From NCBI GenBank assembly GCA_963745755.1, contig CAVUYP010000001.1, positions 2,790,001 to 2,854,000 on the forward strand: a DNA stretch of 64,000 nucleotides, written 5' to 3'. The stretch comes from RHKX01 sp963745755 (GTDB lineage Bacteria > Actinomycetota > Thermoleophilia > Solirubrobacterales > 70-9). Positions 34,949 through 45,483 of this stretch are shown piece by piece (position 1 is the stretch's first letter; the number at the start of each line of letters is the position of its first letter). The notes under the pieces were generated by a model, which saw nothing but the letters and a program-made list of their open reading frames with translations, was not told the origin of the DNA and searched no databases. The position numbers and the translations under genes were made by a program.

Positions 34949-36163
34949 TCAGCTCTGCTCTCCCTGGACCTTGGCGACGGCGCGCCCGGCCGCCTCCCAC
35001 ATCGAGACGCTGCGGTCGCAGTACTCGACTCCGTACTTGTCGAGGATCTTGGAGCCCTCGTCCTCCCAGGCGCCCGGGATCCGGAAGATCGCGATCGTCT
35101 CGGCCGGGTCCTTGCCGAGCTCCAGGCAGGCCTTGATGACACCGCGGGCGACGATGTCGACGCGGGTGTTGGAGACGATCGACATCATCACCGCGATCTT
35201 CTCGACGCCGTCCTTCTCGAGGACCTGCTTGGCGAGGCCACAGGACTTGGCGACGGACGGGTTGCCGCCGATCTCGGCGTAGTTGGCGGGCTTGCCGCCC
35301 TGGCTGCGGACCGCGTCGGTCAGCGTCAGCGAGCCGCCGCCGGCGCCGATCACGAGGCCGATGTTGCCGGTGAAGCCATGGTCCTTGCCCTGGATGACGC
35401 CGCGGTGATCGGCGGCGTCGATCGCCTTGACGTTGCGCTCGAACTCGCTCGGCTCGTACATCTCGCGCGGCTCGCTGAGGTCGACGCCGATCTCGGTCAG
35501 CATCTGCTTGTGGCGGCCGACCGCCTCGTCCTCCATCTCCATGTGGGCGTCGAGGGCGACGAAGGAGCCGTCGGTGAGCCGGGCCACCGGGTTGATCTCG
35601 GCGAGCGTCATGTCGTAGTCGCGCTGCAGGCGGGCGAGTCGGGCGAGGATCATCGTCGCCCGGGTCAGTTCCTTGCCGGTCATCCCGCAGCGGGCGACCG
35701 CCTCCTTGGCCTTGAAGTCGGGGATCGGGTGGAGGTTGGAGAGGTGGGCGCGGCCGACGTGGCCGGGGTGCTCGGCGGCTACCTGCTCGATGTCGATGCC
35801 GCCCATGTCGCTGAACAGCATCATCGGGCGCTTCGCGCGCCCGTCCCAGAGGACCGCGGCGTAGTACTCCTGCTCGACCTCGGCCTTCGGGTCGACGAGG
35901 ACGCCGACCGGCATGTGGCCGCCGATCTCGAGCTCGAGGATCGCGGCGGCATGCTCGGCCGCCTCGTCGGGGGTGTCGGCGAACTTGACGCCGCCCGCCT
36001 TCATCCGCCCGCCGGTCAGGACCTGCGACTTGACCACGACCGAGCCGCCGATCGACTCGGCGGCCGCACGCGCCTCCTCGGCGGTCGTGCAGAAGCCGTA
36101 CTTGGTGACCGGGATCCCGGCCCGTTCGACGATTCGGCGTGATTCGTACTCGTAGAAGCGCAT
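34949..36163 (-). CDS. sucC: Succinyl-CoA synthetase beta-like subunit (ATP-grasp acyl-CoA synthetase)
   Basis: A 404-residue ATP-grasp subunit. The start MRFYEYESRRIVERAGIPVT is typical of SucC; VVVKSQVLTGGRMKAGGVKFA is the nucleotide-binding loop, MTLAEINPVARLTDGSFVAL the Mg-binding Asn-Pro segment, and FTGNIGLVIGAGGGSLTLTD with EIGGNPS the C-terminal ligase part. The sequence is somewhat divergent from housekeeping SucC (GGRMKAGG, for example). Partner of the alpha-like subunit downstream. Substrate might be succinate or another dicarboxylate such as malate. Confidence 0.85.
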   Translation of the reverse strand: MRFYEYESRRIVERAGIPVTKYGFCTTAEEARAAAESIGGSVVVKSQVLTGGRMKAGGVKFADTPDEAAEHAAAILELEIGGHMPVGVLVDPKAEVEQEYYAAVLWDGRAKRPMMLFSDMGGIDIEQVAAEHPGHVGRAHLSNLHPIPDFKAKEAVARCGMTGKELTRATMILARLARLQRDYDMTLAEINPVARLTDGSFVALDAHMEMEDEAVGRHKQMLTEIGVDLSEPREMYEPSEFERNVKAIDAADHRGVIQGKDHGFTGNIGLVIGAGGGSLTLTDAVRSQGGKPANYAEIGGNPSVAKSCGLAKQVLEKDGVEKIAVMMSIVSNTRVDIVARGVIKACLELGKDPAETIAIFRIPGAWEDEGSKILDKYGVEYCDRSVSMWEAAGRAVAKVQGEQS

Positions 36164-36247
36164 GGAATTTCGGAGTCGCCGTCGCGACCGGCGGTCGCTG
36201 AGCGCCGCGGAACCCTACCGACTCGCTCCGCCAATAGGATCGCCCGC

Positions 36248-37621
36248 GTGTTCGGACGCCGCCAGCCAGCCCCGCGGGAGGCCGATGCGGTCGTCGTCGG
36301 AGCCGGCCTCGCCGGACTCGCCGCCGCCCGGGCCCTGCGCGCCGCCGGCCGCACGGTCGTCGTGCTCGAGGCCCGCGACCGGGTCGGCGGGCGGACGCTC
36401 AACGAGCCGATCGGCGCGGGCAAGGTCGTCGAGATCGGCGCCCAATGGGTCGGCCCGACCCAGGACCGCATCAACGGCCTGATCGCCGAGCTCGGGCTCG
36501 AGACGTTCCCGACCCATGCGGCCGGCACCAACCTGTTCGAGCGCGGCGGCAAGATCGGTCGCTACGAGGGGACGATCCCGAAGGTCAACCCGGTCGGCCT
36601 CGCCGAGGTCGGAATCGTCCTCAAGCGGCTCAACTCGATGGCGGCGGCGGTACCGCCGGAGGCGCCGTGGCTGGCGCCGAAGGCGACGGCCTGGGACGGG
36701 CAGACCTTCGAGAGCTGGATGCGCCGCAACGTCCGCACCGGCGTCGCCCGCGACATCCTCAGACTGGCGATCATCGGCGTCTGGGCGGCCGAGCCGCGCG
36801 ACGTCTCGCTGCTCCACGTCCTCTTCTACATCCGCTCGGCGGGCTCGATCGAGATGCTGATCGACACCGAGGGCGGCGCCCAGCAGGACCGCGTCGTCGG
36901 TGGCAGCCAGCTGATCTCGATCCGGATGGCCGAGCAGCTCGGCGAGGCGGTCGAGCTGACGACCCCGGTGCGGAGGATCGCTCACGGCGCCGCCGGCGTC
37001 GAGGTCGTCAGCGACCGGCTGACGGTCAGGGCGCGGCGGGCGATCGTCGCGGTCCCGCCGACGCTGGCCGGGCGGATCGCCTACGACCCGCCGATGCCCG
37101 CCGTCCGCGACGGTCTCTCGCAGCGGATGGCGCAGGGCAGCGTCGTCAAGTGCATGGCCGTCTACGAGCGGCCGTTCTGGCGTGACCGCGGACTCTCGGG
37201 GGCGGTCACGAGCGTCACCGGGCCGGTCTCGGTCGGCTTCGACAACTCGCCTCCCGACGGCAGCCCCGGTGTCCTGCTCGGCTTCCTCGAGGGCCGCGCC
37301 GCGCGCGAGGCGATGGATCTCGACCGTGACGAGCGACGGGCGATCGTCGCCGGCTGCTTCGGCCGGCTGTTCGGGCCCGAGGCCGCCGATCCGGTCGGCT
37401 ACGTCGACCGGGCCTGGGCGGCCGAGGAGTGGTCGCGCGGCTGCTACGGGGGCTTCATGCCACCCGGGGCATGGAGCGATCACGGCGCGGCGCTGCGCGA
37501 GCCGGTCGGCCCGATCCACTGGGCGGGGGCCGAGACGGCCACCGTCTGGAACGGCTACATGGACGGCGCCGTCGGCTCCGGGCAGGAGGCCGCAGCCGCG
37601 GTCGTCGCCGCCTCTACGTAG
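36248..37621 (+). CDS. Flavin monoamine oxidase-family protein
   Basis: A 457-residue FAD amine oxidase. The N-terminal dinucleotide fold is AVVVGAGLAGLAAARALRAAG, followed by VLEARDRVGGRTLN, IGAQWVGPTQDRI, and the C-terminal FAD segment IHWAGAETATVWNGYMDGAVGSG. The Ala in AGAET takes the usual GTE position. Substrates in this family include amines and polyamines, and none can be assigned here. It starts at GTG 36248 and diverges from the sucC-like gene across 84 bp. Confidence 0.9.
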   Translation: MFGRRQPAPREADAVVVGAGLAGLAAARALRAAGRTVVVLEARDRVGGRTLNEPIGAGKVVEIGAQWVGPTQDRINGLIAELGLETFPTHAAGTNLFERGGKIGRYEGTIPKVNPVGLAEVGIVLKRLNSMAAAVPPEAPWLAPKATAWDGQTFESWMRRNVRTGVARDILRLAIIGVWAAEPRDVSLLHVLFYIRSAGSIEMLIDTEGGAQQDRVVGGSQLISIRMAEQLGEAVELTTPVRRIAHGAAGVEVVSDRLTVRARRAIVAVPPTLAGRIAYDPPMPAVRDGLSQRMAQGSVVKCMAVYERPFWRDRGLSGAVTSVTGPVSVGFDNSPPDGSPGVLLGFLEGRAAREAMDLDRDERRAIVAGCFGRLFGPEAADPVGYVDRAWAAEEWSRGCYGGFMPPGAWSDHGAALREPVGPIHWAGAETATVWNGYMDGAVGSGQEAAAAVVAAST

Positions 37622-37769
37622 TTTCACGCAATCGGGCCGGGGAAATTCCGCAGGCACGGCGCCCCGGTTTTCGGCACAATGGGGCCAGCCCCAGCATCGA
37701 TTGCCGGCCCTGCCCACTGCGGCGGCATCTGAGATGCGGACACCCAGATAGGAGTTGAGCGAGCCCACG

Positions 37770-39582
<1,813 letters not shown>

Positions 39583-39600
39583 ATCACTCCGGCGGAATGC

Positions 39601-39660
39601 TCCGCTCCGCATCCGCTTCCGCCGGCCGGCGCGGTGAACGGAGCGGGATGACATGTGTGT
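39601..39660 (-). repeat. Interspersed repeat, copy A (ACACACATGTC...GTTCACCGCGCC)
   Basis: On the minus strand this 60-nt stretch begins ACACACATGTC and contains CCGTTCACCGCGCC. The first 33 nt match the copy at 48100-48132 at 30 of 33 positions. It lies in the 215-bp gap between pckG and the convergent pyrophosphatase gene. See also the 48-kb copies. Confidence 0.75.
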
Positions 39661-39702
39661 TGGGCCCGGGCGGGGAGGGGGGTCTGCCGGTTGCTGCCTC
39701 GC

Positions 39703-39747
39703 GGTGGCACGGATTTTGCAGTCCATGGCTACAAGATCCGTGCCACC
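39703..39747. repeat. 45-nt imperfect palindrome beside repeat copy A
   Basis: GGTGGCACGGATTTTG (39703-39718) pairs with CAAGATCCGTGCCACC (39732-39747), a 16-bp stem with one G-T type mismatch and a 13-nt loop. It may act as a bidirectional terminator between the convergent pckG and pyrophosphatase genes. It lies 42 nt from repeat copy A, the same order as the elements at 48 kb. Confidence 0.75.
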
Positions 39748-39797
39748 TCGCTGGGCCTGGCCGACCGGGACCGCCTCGTAAGCCCCACCGGGCCCGC

Positions 39798-41447
39798 TCA
39801 GGCGCCGAGCAGCACCGGGGCCACCTGCTTCTTGCGGCTCATCACGCCCGGCAGCTCGAACAGGCCGTCCTCGTTCGACTCGCCGAAGGCGCGGGCGACG
39901 ACCGAATCGTCGCCGGCCACGACGAGCATCGTCCGCCGCTCGAGGATGTCGGTGACCATCAGCGCGGCGAGCGCGTAGTCGTTGCGATCCCGGACCTCGG
40001 CGATCGCGTCGACCAGCTCTTCGCGACGCTCGAGGACGCGGGTCCCGACGGTCTCGATCTGGGCGATCGACACGGTGTCCCCGGAGGGCAGCGTGTACTC
40101 CTTGGCGTCGCGGGTGACGATCTCCCGCGCCGGCACCTCGGAGACGTCGGAGGTGGTGTCGAACATCTCGCGGCCGAGCTGCATCGCGTTGACGTCGATC
40201 AGGTCCTCGAGGTAGTCGATCGCCGCGCCGTCGCGGTCGGTCGCGGTCGGCGAGTTGAGCAGGACCGTGTCGCTGAGGATCGCGCAGAGCAGCAGCGTCG
40301 CGGTCGAGTCCATCGGCTCGATCTCGTTGCCGATGAAACGCTCGGTGACCAGCGTCGCGGTCGAGCCGACCGGGTCGAAGGTCGCGGTGACGGGGATCCG
40401 CGTCTCGATCGAACCGATGTGGTGGTGGTCGAGGATCTCGACGATCTCCGCCTGCTCGACGCCGGGCACGCTCTGCGCCGCCTCGGCGTGGTCGACGAGG
40501 ATCACCCGGCGCGGCTTCGGCGAGACGAGGTCGCTGCGGGTCAGCAGGCCGACCGGTCGGTTACGGGAGTCGACCGCGACCGCGGCCCGGTAGTGGACGT
40601 CCTTGATCTGCTCGGAGATGTCGACGATCAGGTCGTCGGGATCGACGGTCAGCGGCTCGCGGTCGGCCATCCCCTCACACGGCGAGGCGAGCGTCACCAT
40701 CCGGCAGCTCACGTAGGAGTCGAGCGGGCTGATGATGATCCGGGTGCCGCGCTCGCGGGCCAGCTCGCGGATGCCGTCGGCGGGCGGCATCCCGTTGCTG
40801 GTGATCAGCACCGCCGCGCCGAGCTCGATCGACTGGCGCTGGGCGTCGGCGCGATTGCCGACGACGACGATGTCGCCGCCGGAGATCCTGCTGTCGCTCC
40901 GCGAGGCGTCGATCGAGTGCACCCAGACGCGGCCGGAGACGGTGTCGTCCTCGCCCTCGATCAGCTCGCCGTCGAGCACGCCGACGATCGCCGAGATCGT
41001 CGTCGGGGCATCGGCGAGGCTGTGCGTCTTGCCGGTCTCGCGGATGTAGCGGTGGGCGAGCGAGCGCTCGGTCATCACCCCGAGCAGCTCGCCCTCGTCG
41101 CCGACGATCGGGACCAGATCGAGGTCGCCGGCGGCCATCGTCCGGCCGACCTCGCGGAGCGGCTGCCGGTGATCGGCAATCGGGAAGCTCTCCTGCATGA
41201 CGTCGCTGACCCTCAGCATCACGTGCACCATCGGGTCCGGCCGGGGCGCGCCGCTGCGCTCGAGGACCCAGGCGGTCTGCGCGTTGACCTTGCCGAGACG
41301 CACCGCCACGTACTCGCTGTCGGGGTCGATCTGCTGCTTGAGCTCGGCGTAGGCGATCGCCGACGCGATCGAGTCGGTGTCGGGGTTGCGGTGGCCGGTC
41401 ACGTAGATCCGGCGCCGGCGGGGATCGATGATTTCCGCGTCGCTCAC
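39798..41447 (-). CDS. Manganese-dependent inorganic pyrophosphatase with CBS-DRTGG insert
   Basis: A 549-residue family II (DHH) pyrophosphatase that hydrolyses pyrophosphate to phosphate, pulling biosynthetic and acyl-CoA ligase reactions. The DHH domain opens with YVTGHRNPDTDSIASAIAYA and continues after an insert of about 240 residues with DHAEAAQ and EILDHHHIGS. The insert has two CBS motifs (DVMQESFPIADHRQPLREVG and an equivalent near VDPDDLIVDISEQIKD) flanking a DRTGG-like domain, so adenine nucleotides probably regulate it. GTG start at 41447. Convergent with pckG. Confidence 0.92.
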   Translation of the reverse strand: MSDAEIIDPRRRRIYVTGHRNPDTDSIASAIAYAELKQQIDPDSEYVAVRLGKVNAQTAWVLERSGAPRPDPMVHVMLRVSDVMQESFPIADHRQPLREVGRTMAAGDLDLVPIVGDEGELLGVMTERSLAHRYIRETGKTHSLADAPTTISAIVGVLDGELIEGEDDTVSGRVWVHSIDASRSDSRISGGDIVVVGNRADAQRQSIELGAAVLITSNGMPPADGIRELARERGTRIIISPLDSYVSCRMVTLASPCEGMADREPLTVDPDDLIVDISEQIKDVHYRAAVAVDSRNRPVGLLTRSDLVSPKPRRVILVDHAEAAQSVPGVEQAEIVEILDHHHIGSIETRIPVTATFDPVGSTATLVTERFIGNEIEPMDSTATLLLCAILSDTVLLNSPTATDRDGAAIDYLEDLIDVNAMQLGREMFDTTSDVSEVPAREIVTRDAKEYTLPSGDTVSIAQIETVGTRVLERREELVDAIAEVRDRNDYALAALMVTDILERRTMLVVAGDDSVVARAFGESNEDGLFELPGVMSRKKQVAPVLLGA

Positions 41448-41474
41448 GACCGCAGATGATCGAACATTCGCCCG

Positions 41475-41909
41475 CTAGGCGGGGTTCGGGTCCGCCGGCG
41501 CGGCCAGGTATGGCGCGAACGCGGCCCGCACCGCGGCCGGGATCGAGGTCGGCTCGCCGCCGCCACGGCCGACGAAGACGTGTCGCAGCTCGCCCTCGGC
41601 GACCACGGTCGCCTCGCGCACGACCTCGATCGCGGTCGTCATCGACGTCGTCCCGATCGCCGCGACCGATGCCCGCAGCTCGAACTCGTCGTCGAAGCGC
41701 AGCGAGTCCCGGTACCTGATCGCCGCCGCGGCGACGACGAGGTCGACGTCGTTGGCCGCCGTCGCCTCCTCGTAGGGCCCGATCGCCTCGCGCCAGATCT
41801 CGGTCATCGCCACGTCGAAGTACTCGAGGTAGCGCGAGTTGAAGACGATCCCCTGCGGGTCGCACTCGGCGAAGCGGACCCGCAGCGGATGGACGAGCAC
41901 CCTGCTCAT
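41475..41909 (-). CDS. Acyl-CoA thioesterase (4-hydroxybenzoyl-CoA thioesterase-like hotdog fold)
   Basis: A 144-residue hotdog-fold protein. The conserved RVRFAECDPQGIVFNSRYLEYFD (given here as its start RVRFAECDPQG) carries the catalytic Asp and is diagnostic of 4HBT/YbgC thioesterases. The helix continues with VAMTEIWREAIGPYEE. It probably hydrolyses a short or aryl acyl-CoA. It lies 25 bp downstream of the malyl-CoA lyase gene on the same strand, and could hydrolyse malyl-CoA or related thioesters of the same pathway; that is only an inference. Confidence 0.85.
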   Translation of the reverse strand: MSRVLVHPLRVRFAECDPQGIVFNSRYLEYFDVAMTEIWREAIGPYEEATAANDVDLVVAAAAIRYRDSLRFDDEFELRASVAAIGTTSMTTAIEVVREATVVAEGELRHVFVGRGGGEPTSIPAAVRAAFAPYLAAPADPNPA

Positions 41910-41934
41910 CGAAAGATCCGTCCGGTGGCGCGGC

Positions 41935-42984
41935 TCAGAGGCCGTACGCCTCCTTCAGCTCCGGGTCCTTCTCGGCCAGCATCTCGGCGAGGTTGACCAT
42001 CACCTTGCACTGCTTCCAGGTCGCGTCGTCCTGCATCTTGCCGTCGATCATGTGGACGCCGCGGCCGTCCGGGATCGCCTCGATGACCTTCTTGGCGAAC
42101 TTGACCTCGTCGGGGTCGGGGCTGAAGACCTTCTTGGCGATCCCGATCTGGACCGGGTGCAGGGTCCAGGTGCCGACGCAGCCGAGCAGGAAGGCGGCCC
42201 GGAACTGCGCCTCGCAGCCGGCGACGTCCTTGATGTCGCCGTAGGGGCCGTAGAAGGGGAGGATGCCCGCCGAGGTGCAGGCATCGACCATGCGGGCGAT
42301 CGAGTAGTGCCAGGGGTCCTGCTGCGCGGTCGCCCGCGGCGCGTCGGGGTCGTCGGGGTTCGGGTCGTTGATGACCAGGTAGCCGGGGTGGCCGCCGCCG
42401 ACGCGGGTCGTCTTCATGCGCCGCGACGCCGCCAGGTCGGCGGGGCCGAAGCTCATCCCCTGCATGCGCGGGCTCGCGGTCGCGATCTCCTCGAGGTTGA
42501 CGACGCCGAGCGAGGTTTCGAGGATCGCGTGGACGAGGATCGGCCGCTCGATCCCGGCCTTCGCCTCGAGCTGGGCGAGCAGCCGGTCGACGTAGTGGAT
42601 GTCCCAGGCGCCCTCGACCTTCGGGACCATGATCACGTCGAGCTTGTCGCCGATCTCGGTGACCAGCGTCGTCAGGTCGTCGAGCACCCACGGGCTCTCC
42701 AGCGAGTTGACGCGGGTCCAGAGCTGGGTCTCTCCGAAGTCGACGGCGTTGGCGACCTTGACCAGGCCCTCGCGGGCGGCGACCTTCTTGTCGACCGGCA
42801 CCGCGTCCTCGAGGTTGCCGAGCAGGATGTCGGCCTGCTTGGCCATGTCGGGGACCTTGGCCGCCATCTTCTCGTTCGAGGCGTCGAAGAAGTGGATCAT
42901 CCGCGAGGGGCGGAAGGGGACGTCCAGGACGGGGTCCGGGGCGCCGATCGCGAGGGGCTGGGCGAAGCTGCGTGGGTTTCTCAA
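41935..42984 (-). CDS. mcl: L-malyl-CoA/beta-methylmalyl-CoA lyase (CitE-like)
   Basis: A 349-residue HpcH/HpaI (CitE-type) aldolase. It resembles Mcl1 of the ethylmalonyl-CoA pathway far more than citrate lyase beta: ILLGNLEDAVPVDKK, VNSLESPWVLDDL, MQGMSFGPADLAASRRMKTT, VGGGHPGYLVINDP, GTWTLHPVQIGIAKKVFSPD and IDGKMQDDATWKQ all match it. Glu in LEDAVP and Asp in GPADLA are metal-binding or catalytic candidates. It cleaves beta-methylmalyl-CoA to glyoxylate and propionyl-CoA. TTG start with AGGAG about 7 nt upstream. Msd and mch candidates lie 1-3 kb away. Confidence 0.92.
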   Translation of the reverse strand: MRNPRSFAQPLAIGAPDPVLDVPFRPSRMIHFFDASNEKMAAKVPDMAKQADILLGNLEDAVPVDKKVAAREGLVKVANAVDFGETQLWTRVNSLESPWVLDDLTTLVTEIGDKLDVIMVPKVEGAWDIHYVDRLLAQLEAKAGIERPILVHAILETSLGVVNLEEIATASPRMQGMSFGPADLAASRRMKTTRVGGGHPGYLVINDPNPDDPDAPRATAQQDPWHYSIARMVDACTSAGILPFYGPYGDIKDVAGCEAQFRAAFLLGCVGTWTLHPVQIGIAKKVFSPDPDEVKFAKKVIEAIPDGRGVHMIDGKMQDDATWKQCKVMVNLAEMLAEKDPELKEAYGL

Positions 42985-43115
42985 TTCTGCTCCTGGGGGT
43001 CTGACGATTCGGAGGGCGGACGCTACCGCAGCCCCGCGCCACGGTCGCGTCCGGCCCGGGCGTAGACTGAGCGCGCAATCGGCCCTGATCGGAGGGCCCC
43101 GACCAGGGAGTTACC

Positions 43116-43643
43116 TTGCGACTTCTACGAATTCCGCTAATCGTCCTTGCCCTCGTCGGCCTGATCGCGGTGGCCGGCTGCGGCGGCAGCGACAGCACCG
43201 ACAGCAGCAGCTCGGACACGCTCAGCAACGAGGAATACGCCCAGCAGGCGCAGACGATCCTGCTCCAGTTCGGCAACAGCTTTCAGGAGCTCGGCACGCA
43301 GATCTCGAACTCGAAGACGCCGACCGAGTTCAGCGACTACGTCAACCAGGCCGAGGATGAGATCCAGGGCGCGATCGACGACTTCAGCGCCCTGAACCCG
43401 CCCTCCGACGCCCAGGAGGGGCACGACCAGACGCTCTCGGCGCTCGAGAACTTCTCCTCGAAGCTGACCGACGTCAGCGAGGCGGCCGACTCCGGCGACA
43501 AGAAGGCCCTCCAGGATGCCGCCCAGGCGCTTCAGCAGGCCGGTCTCGACTTCCAGAGCGAGCTGACGCAGGCATCGCAGTCGCTCCAGGATGCCGGGAT
43601 CGAGCTCGGCGGCAGCTCCACCGACTCGACCACGGGCGGCTGA
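43116..43643 (+). CDS. Lipoprotein with coiled coil (175 aa), unknown function
   Basis: A short signal (MRLLRIPLIVLALVGLIAVAGC) with lipobox VAGC is followed by a Ser/Asp linker and a long amphipathic helical region rich in Gln and Ala (YAQQAQTILLQFGNSFQELG, EDEIQGAIDDFSALNP and DFQSELTQASQSLQDAG). Start TTG 43116 has an AGGGAG ribosome-binding site. It resembles small periplasmic helical lipoproteins but no named family is recognised. A strong hairpin terminator follows. Confidence 0.75.
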   Translation: MRLLRIPLIVLALVGLIAVAGCGGSDSTDSSSSDTLSNEEYAQQAQTILLQFGNSFQELGTQISNSKTPTEFSDYVNQAEDEIQGAIDDFSALNPPSDAQEGHDQTLSALENFSSKLTDVSEAADSGDKKALQDAAQALQQAGLDFQSELTQASQSLQDAGIELGGSSTDSTTGG

Positions 43644-43678
43644 GCCGCCGCCGGCCCCGCGGCCGGCGATCGGCGTCA

Positions 43679-43713
43679 GGGGCTCCTCCGGACTTGGTCC
43701 GGAGGAGCCCCTT
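43679..43713 (+). terminator. Strong intrinsic hairpin terminator
   Basis: GGGGCTCCTCCGGAC pairs perfectly with GTCCGGAGGAGCCCC around TTG, a 15-bp stem (43679-43693 with 43697-43711), followed by TTCGCTTTCC. It ends the lipoprotein transcript. Confidence 0.85.
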
Positions 43714-43842
43714 CGCTTTCCGGCGCCGGAGTCCGGCCGCCGGTATCCTTCGCCCGTCGCAGGCGACCGCGAGAACGCGCAAGCCCGCGGAGCCGCGACG
43801 AGGTCCGACGTTCGCCCCAGATCCCCGCAGGAGCCTTCACAC

Positions 43843-45060
43843 ATGGCCGTAGACGCCCCGACCTTCGAAGAGAAGACCGACATCCAGAAGGAGATCACCG
43901 AGATGGTGCGCTCCTTCGTCGACAACGAGATCATCCCGGTCGCCGGGGAGTACGACCACGAGGACAAGTTCCCGGAGCCGATCGTCGAGCAGATGAAGGA
44001 GCTCGGCCTGTTCGGGGTGACGATCCCCGAGGAGTACGGCGGGATGGGCCTCGACCTGACGACCTACACGATGATCGTCGAGGAGCTCTCGCGCGGCTGG
44101 ATCTCGATCTCCGGCGTCGTCAACACCCACTTCATCGGCTCCTACCTGCTGATGAAGTTCGGCACCGACGAGCAGAAGGACTACTTCCTGCCGAAGATGG
44201 CGACCGGCGAGATCCGCGCCGCCTTCTCGCTGTCGGAGCCCGAGGTCGGCTCCGACGTCCAGGGCATCAAGGCGACCGCCAAGAAGGACGAGTCGAGCGG
44301 TGAGTGGATCCTCGACGGGCAGAAGATGTGGGTCACCAACGGCCTCCGCTCGTCGGTCGTCTTCACGCTGATGAAGAACGACACCAAGGCCGACCCGCCG
44401 CACACCGGGATGACCTGCTTCATCACCGAGAAGGCGCCGGGCGAGCACAAGAACAGCGGCGAGTTCGCCGGCCTCGAGGTGCCACCGCAGATCAAGAAGA
44501 TGGGCTACAAGGGCGTCGAGTCGACCGAGCTCGTCTACAACGGCTACCGCTGCTCGCCCGACCGGATCCTCGGTGGCGAGGAGGAGGGTCTCGGCAGGGG
44601 CTTCGCGCAGATGATGGACGCGCTCGAGGTCGGCCGGGTCAACGTCGCCGCGCGCGGCGTCGGCATCGCCCAGCGCGCCCTCGAGCTGGCGCTTCGCTAC
44701 AGCCAGGAGCGGAAGACGTTCGGCAAGCCGATCGCCCAGCATCAGGCGATCCTCTTCAAGCTCGCCGACATGGCGACGAAGATCGAGGCGGCCCGGCTGG
44801 TGACGCTGAAGGCGGCGCGGATGAAGGACGCCGGGCAGCGCTCCGACCTCGAGGCCGGCATGGCGAAGCTGATCGCCTCCGAGACCGGCAAGGAGTGCGT
44901 CGAGCAGTCGTTCCGGATCCACGGCGGCTACGGCTACTCGAAGGAGTACGAGATCGAGCGCCTCTACCGCGACGCGCCGCTGCTGCTGATCGGCGAGGGT
45001 ACGTCGGAGATCCAGCGAATGGTCATCGGCAAGAAGCTCCTCCAGCGCAACAAGATCTGA
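43843..45060 (+). CDS. msd: Acyl-CoA dehydrogenase, candidate methylsuccinyl-CoA dehydrogenase
   Basis: A 405-residue FAD acyl-CoA dehydrogenase with FGVTIPEEYGGMGLDL, AAFSLSEPEVGSDVQGIKAT, WVTNGLRSSVVFTLM, and FRIHGGYGYSKEYEIERLYR. The candidate catalytic base is Glu in LIGEGTSEIQRM (about residue 383). In this cluster, next to mcl, a MaoC hydratase and ecm, it is the expected methylsuccinyl-CoA dehydrogenase (methylsuccinyl-CoA to mesaconyl-CoA). General short-chain dehydrogenases look similar, so substrate is inferred from context. ATG 43843 follows GCAGGAGCC. Confidence 0.8.
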   Translation: MAVDAPTFEEKTDIQKEITEMVRSFVDNEIIPVAGEYDHEDKFPEPIVEQMKELGLFGVTIPEEYGGMGLDLTTYTMIVEELSRGWISISGVVNTHFIGSYLLMKFGTDEQKDYFLPKMATGEIRAAFSLSEPEVGSDVQGIKATAKKDESSGEWILDGQKMWVTNGLRSSVVFTLMKNDTKADPPHTGMTCFITEKAPGEHKNSGEFAGLEVPPQIKKMGYKGVESTELVYNGYRCSPDRILGGEEEGLGRGFAQMMDALEVGRVNVAARGVGIAQRALELALRYSQERKTFGKPIAQHQAILFKLADMATKIEAARLVTLKAARMKDAGQRSDLEAGMAKLIASETGKECVEQSFRIHGGYGYSKEYEIERLYRDAPLLLIGEGTSEIQRMVIGKKLLQRNKI

Positions 45061-45065
45061 GCCTC

Positions 45066-45428
45066 TTGAGCTCCATCACCCAAGACCTGATCGGCATCGC
45101 CTACAAGCGGTTCCTCGAGCAGCTTCCGGCACTGACGAAGCTGAAGCTGGTCGCCCGCCTGGAGCTGCGCGGCCGCGGCGACGTCCAGGTATTCCGGGTC
45201 AGCGCCCCGGGCCCGGAGATCACCAAGGAGGAGCCGGAGGACGCCCGGATCGAGATCTCGCTGCCGCGGGCCGACTTCAACGACCTCGCCGACGCCGACC
45301 TCTCGCACTGGCAGACCGCCTACGAGCACGGCGTCGTCAAGATCGGCGGCGACCCGGCGGTGATCAGGCTGCTCGGCGGCGTCATCGCCAAGCACGAGGC
45401 GCGCGGCAAGCTCAAGCGCGTCCGCTGA
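45066..45428 (+). CDS. SCP2-like hypothetical protein (120 aa)
   Basis: Starts with TTG 5 bases after the acyl-CoA dehydrogenase stop, in the same direction and probably the same operon. The 120-residue protein has two strands around LKLVARLELRGRGDVQVFRV and IEISLPRADFNDLADADLS, then AYEHGVVKIGGDPAVIRLLG, which resembles the C-terminal signature of SCP2 sterol/lipid-binding domains. Substrate or acyl-CoA binding is plausible; it is not an assigned enzyme. Confidence 0.6.
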   Translation: MSSITQDLIGIAYKRFLEQLPALTKLKLVARLELRGRGDVQVFRVSAPGPEITKEEPEDARIEISLPRADFNDLADADLSHWQTAYEHGVVKIGGDPAVIRLLGGVIAKHEARGKLKRVR

Positions 45429-45483
45429 GCGCCGCCGCACGAAACCTTCCGAAGTCCCCGAACCGATAACGCAACGAGGAGCA

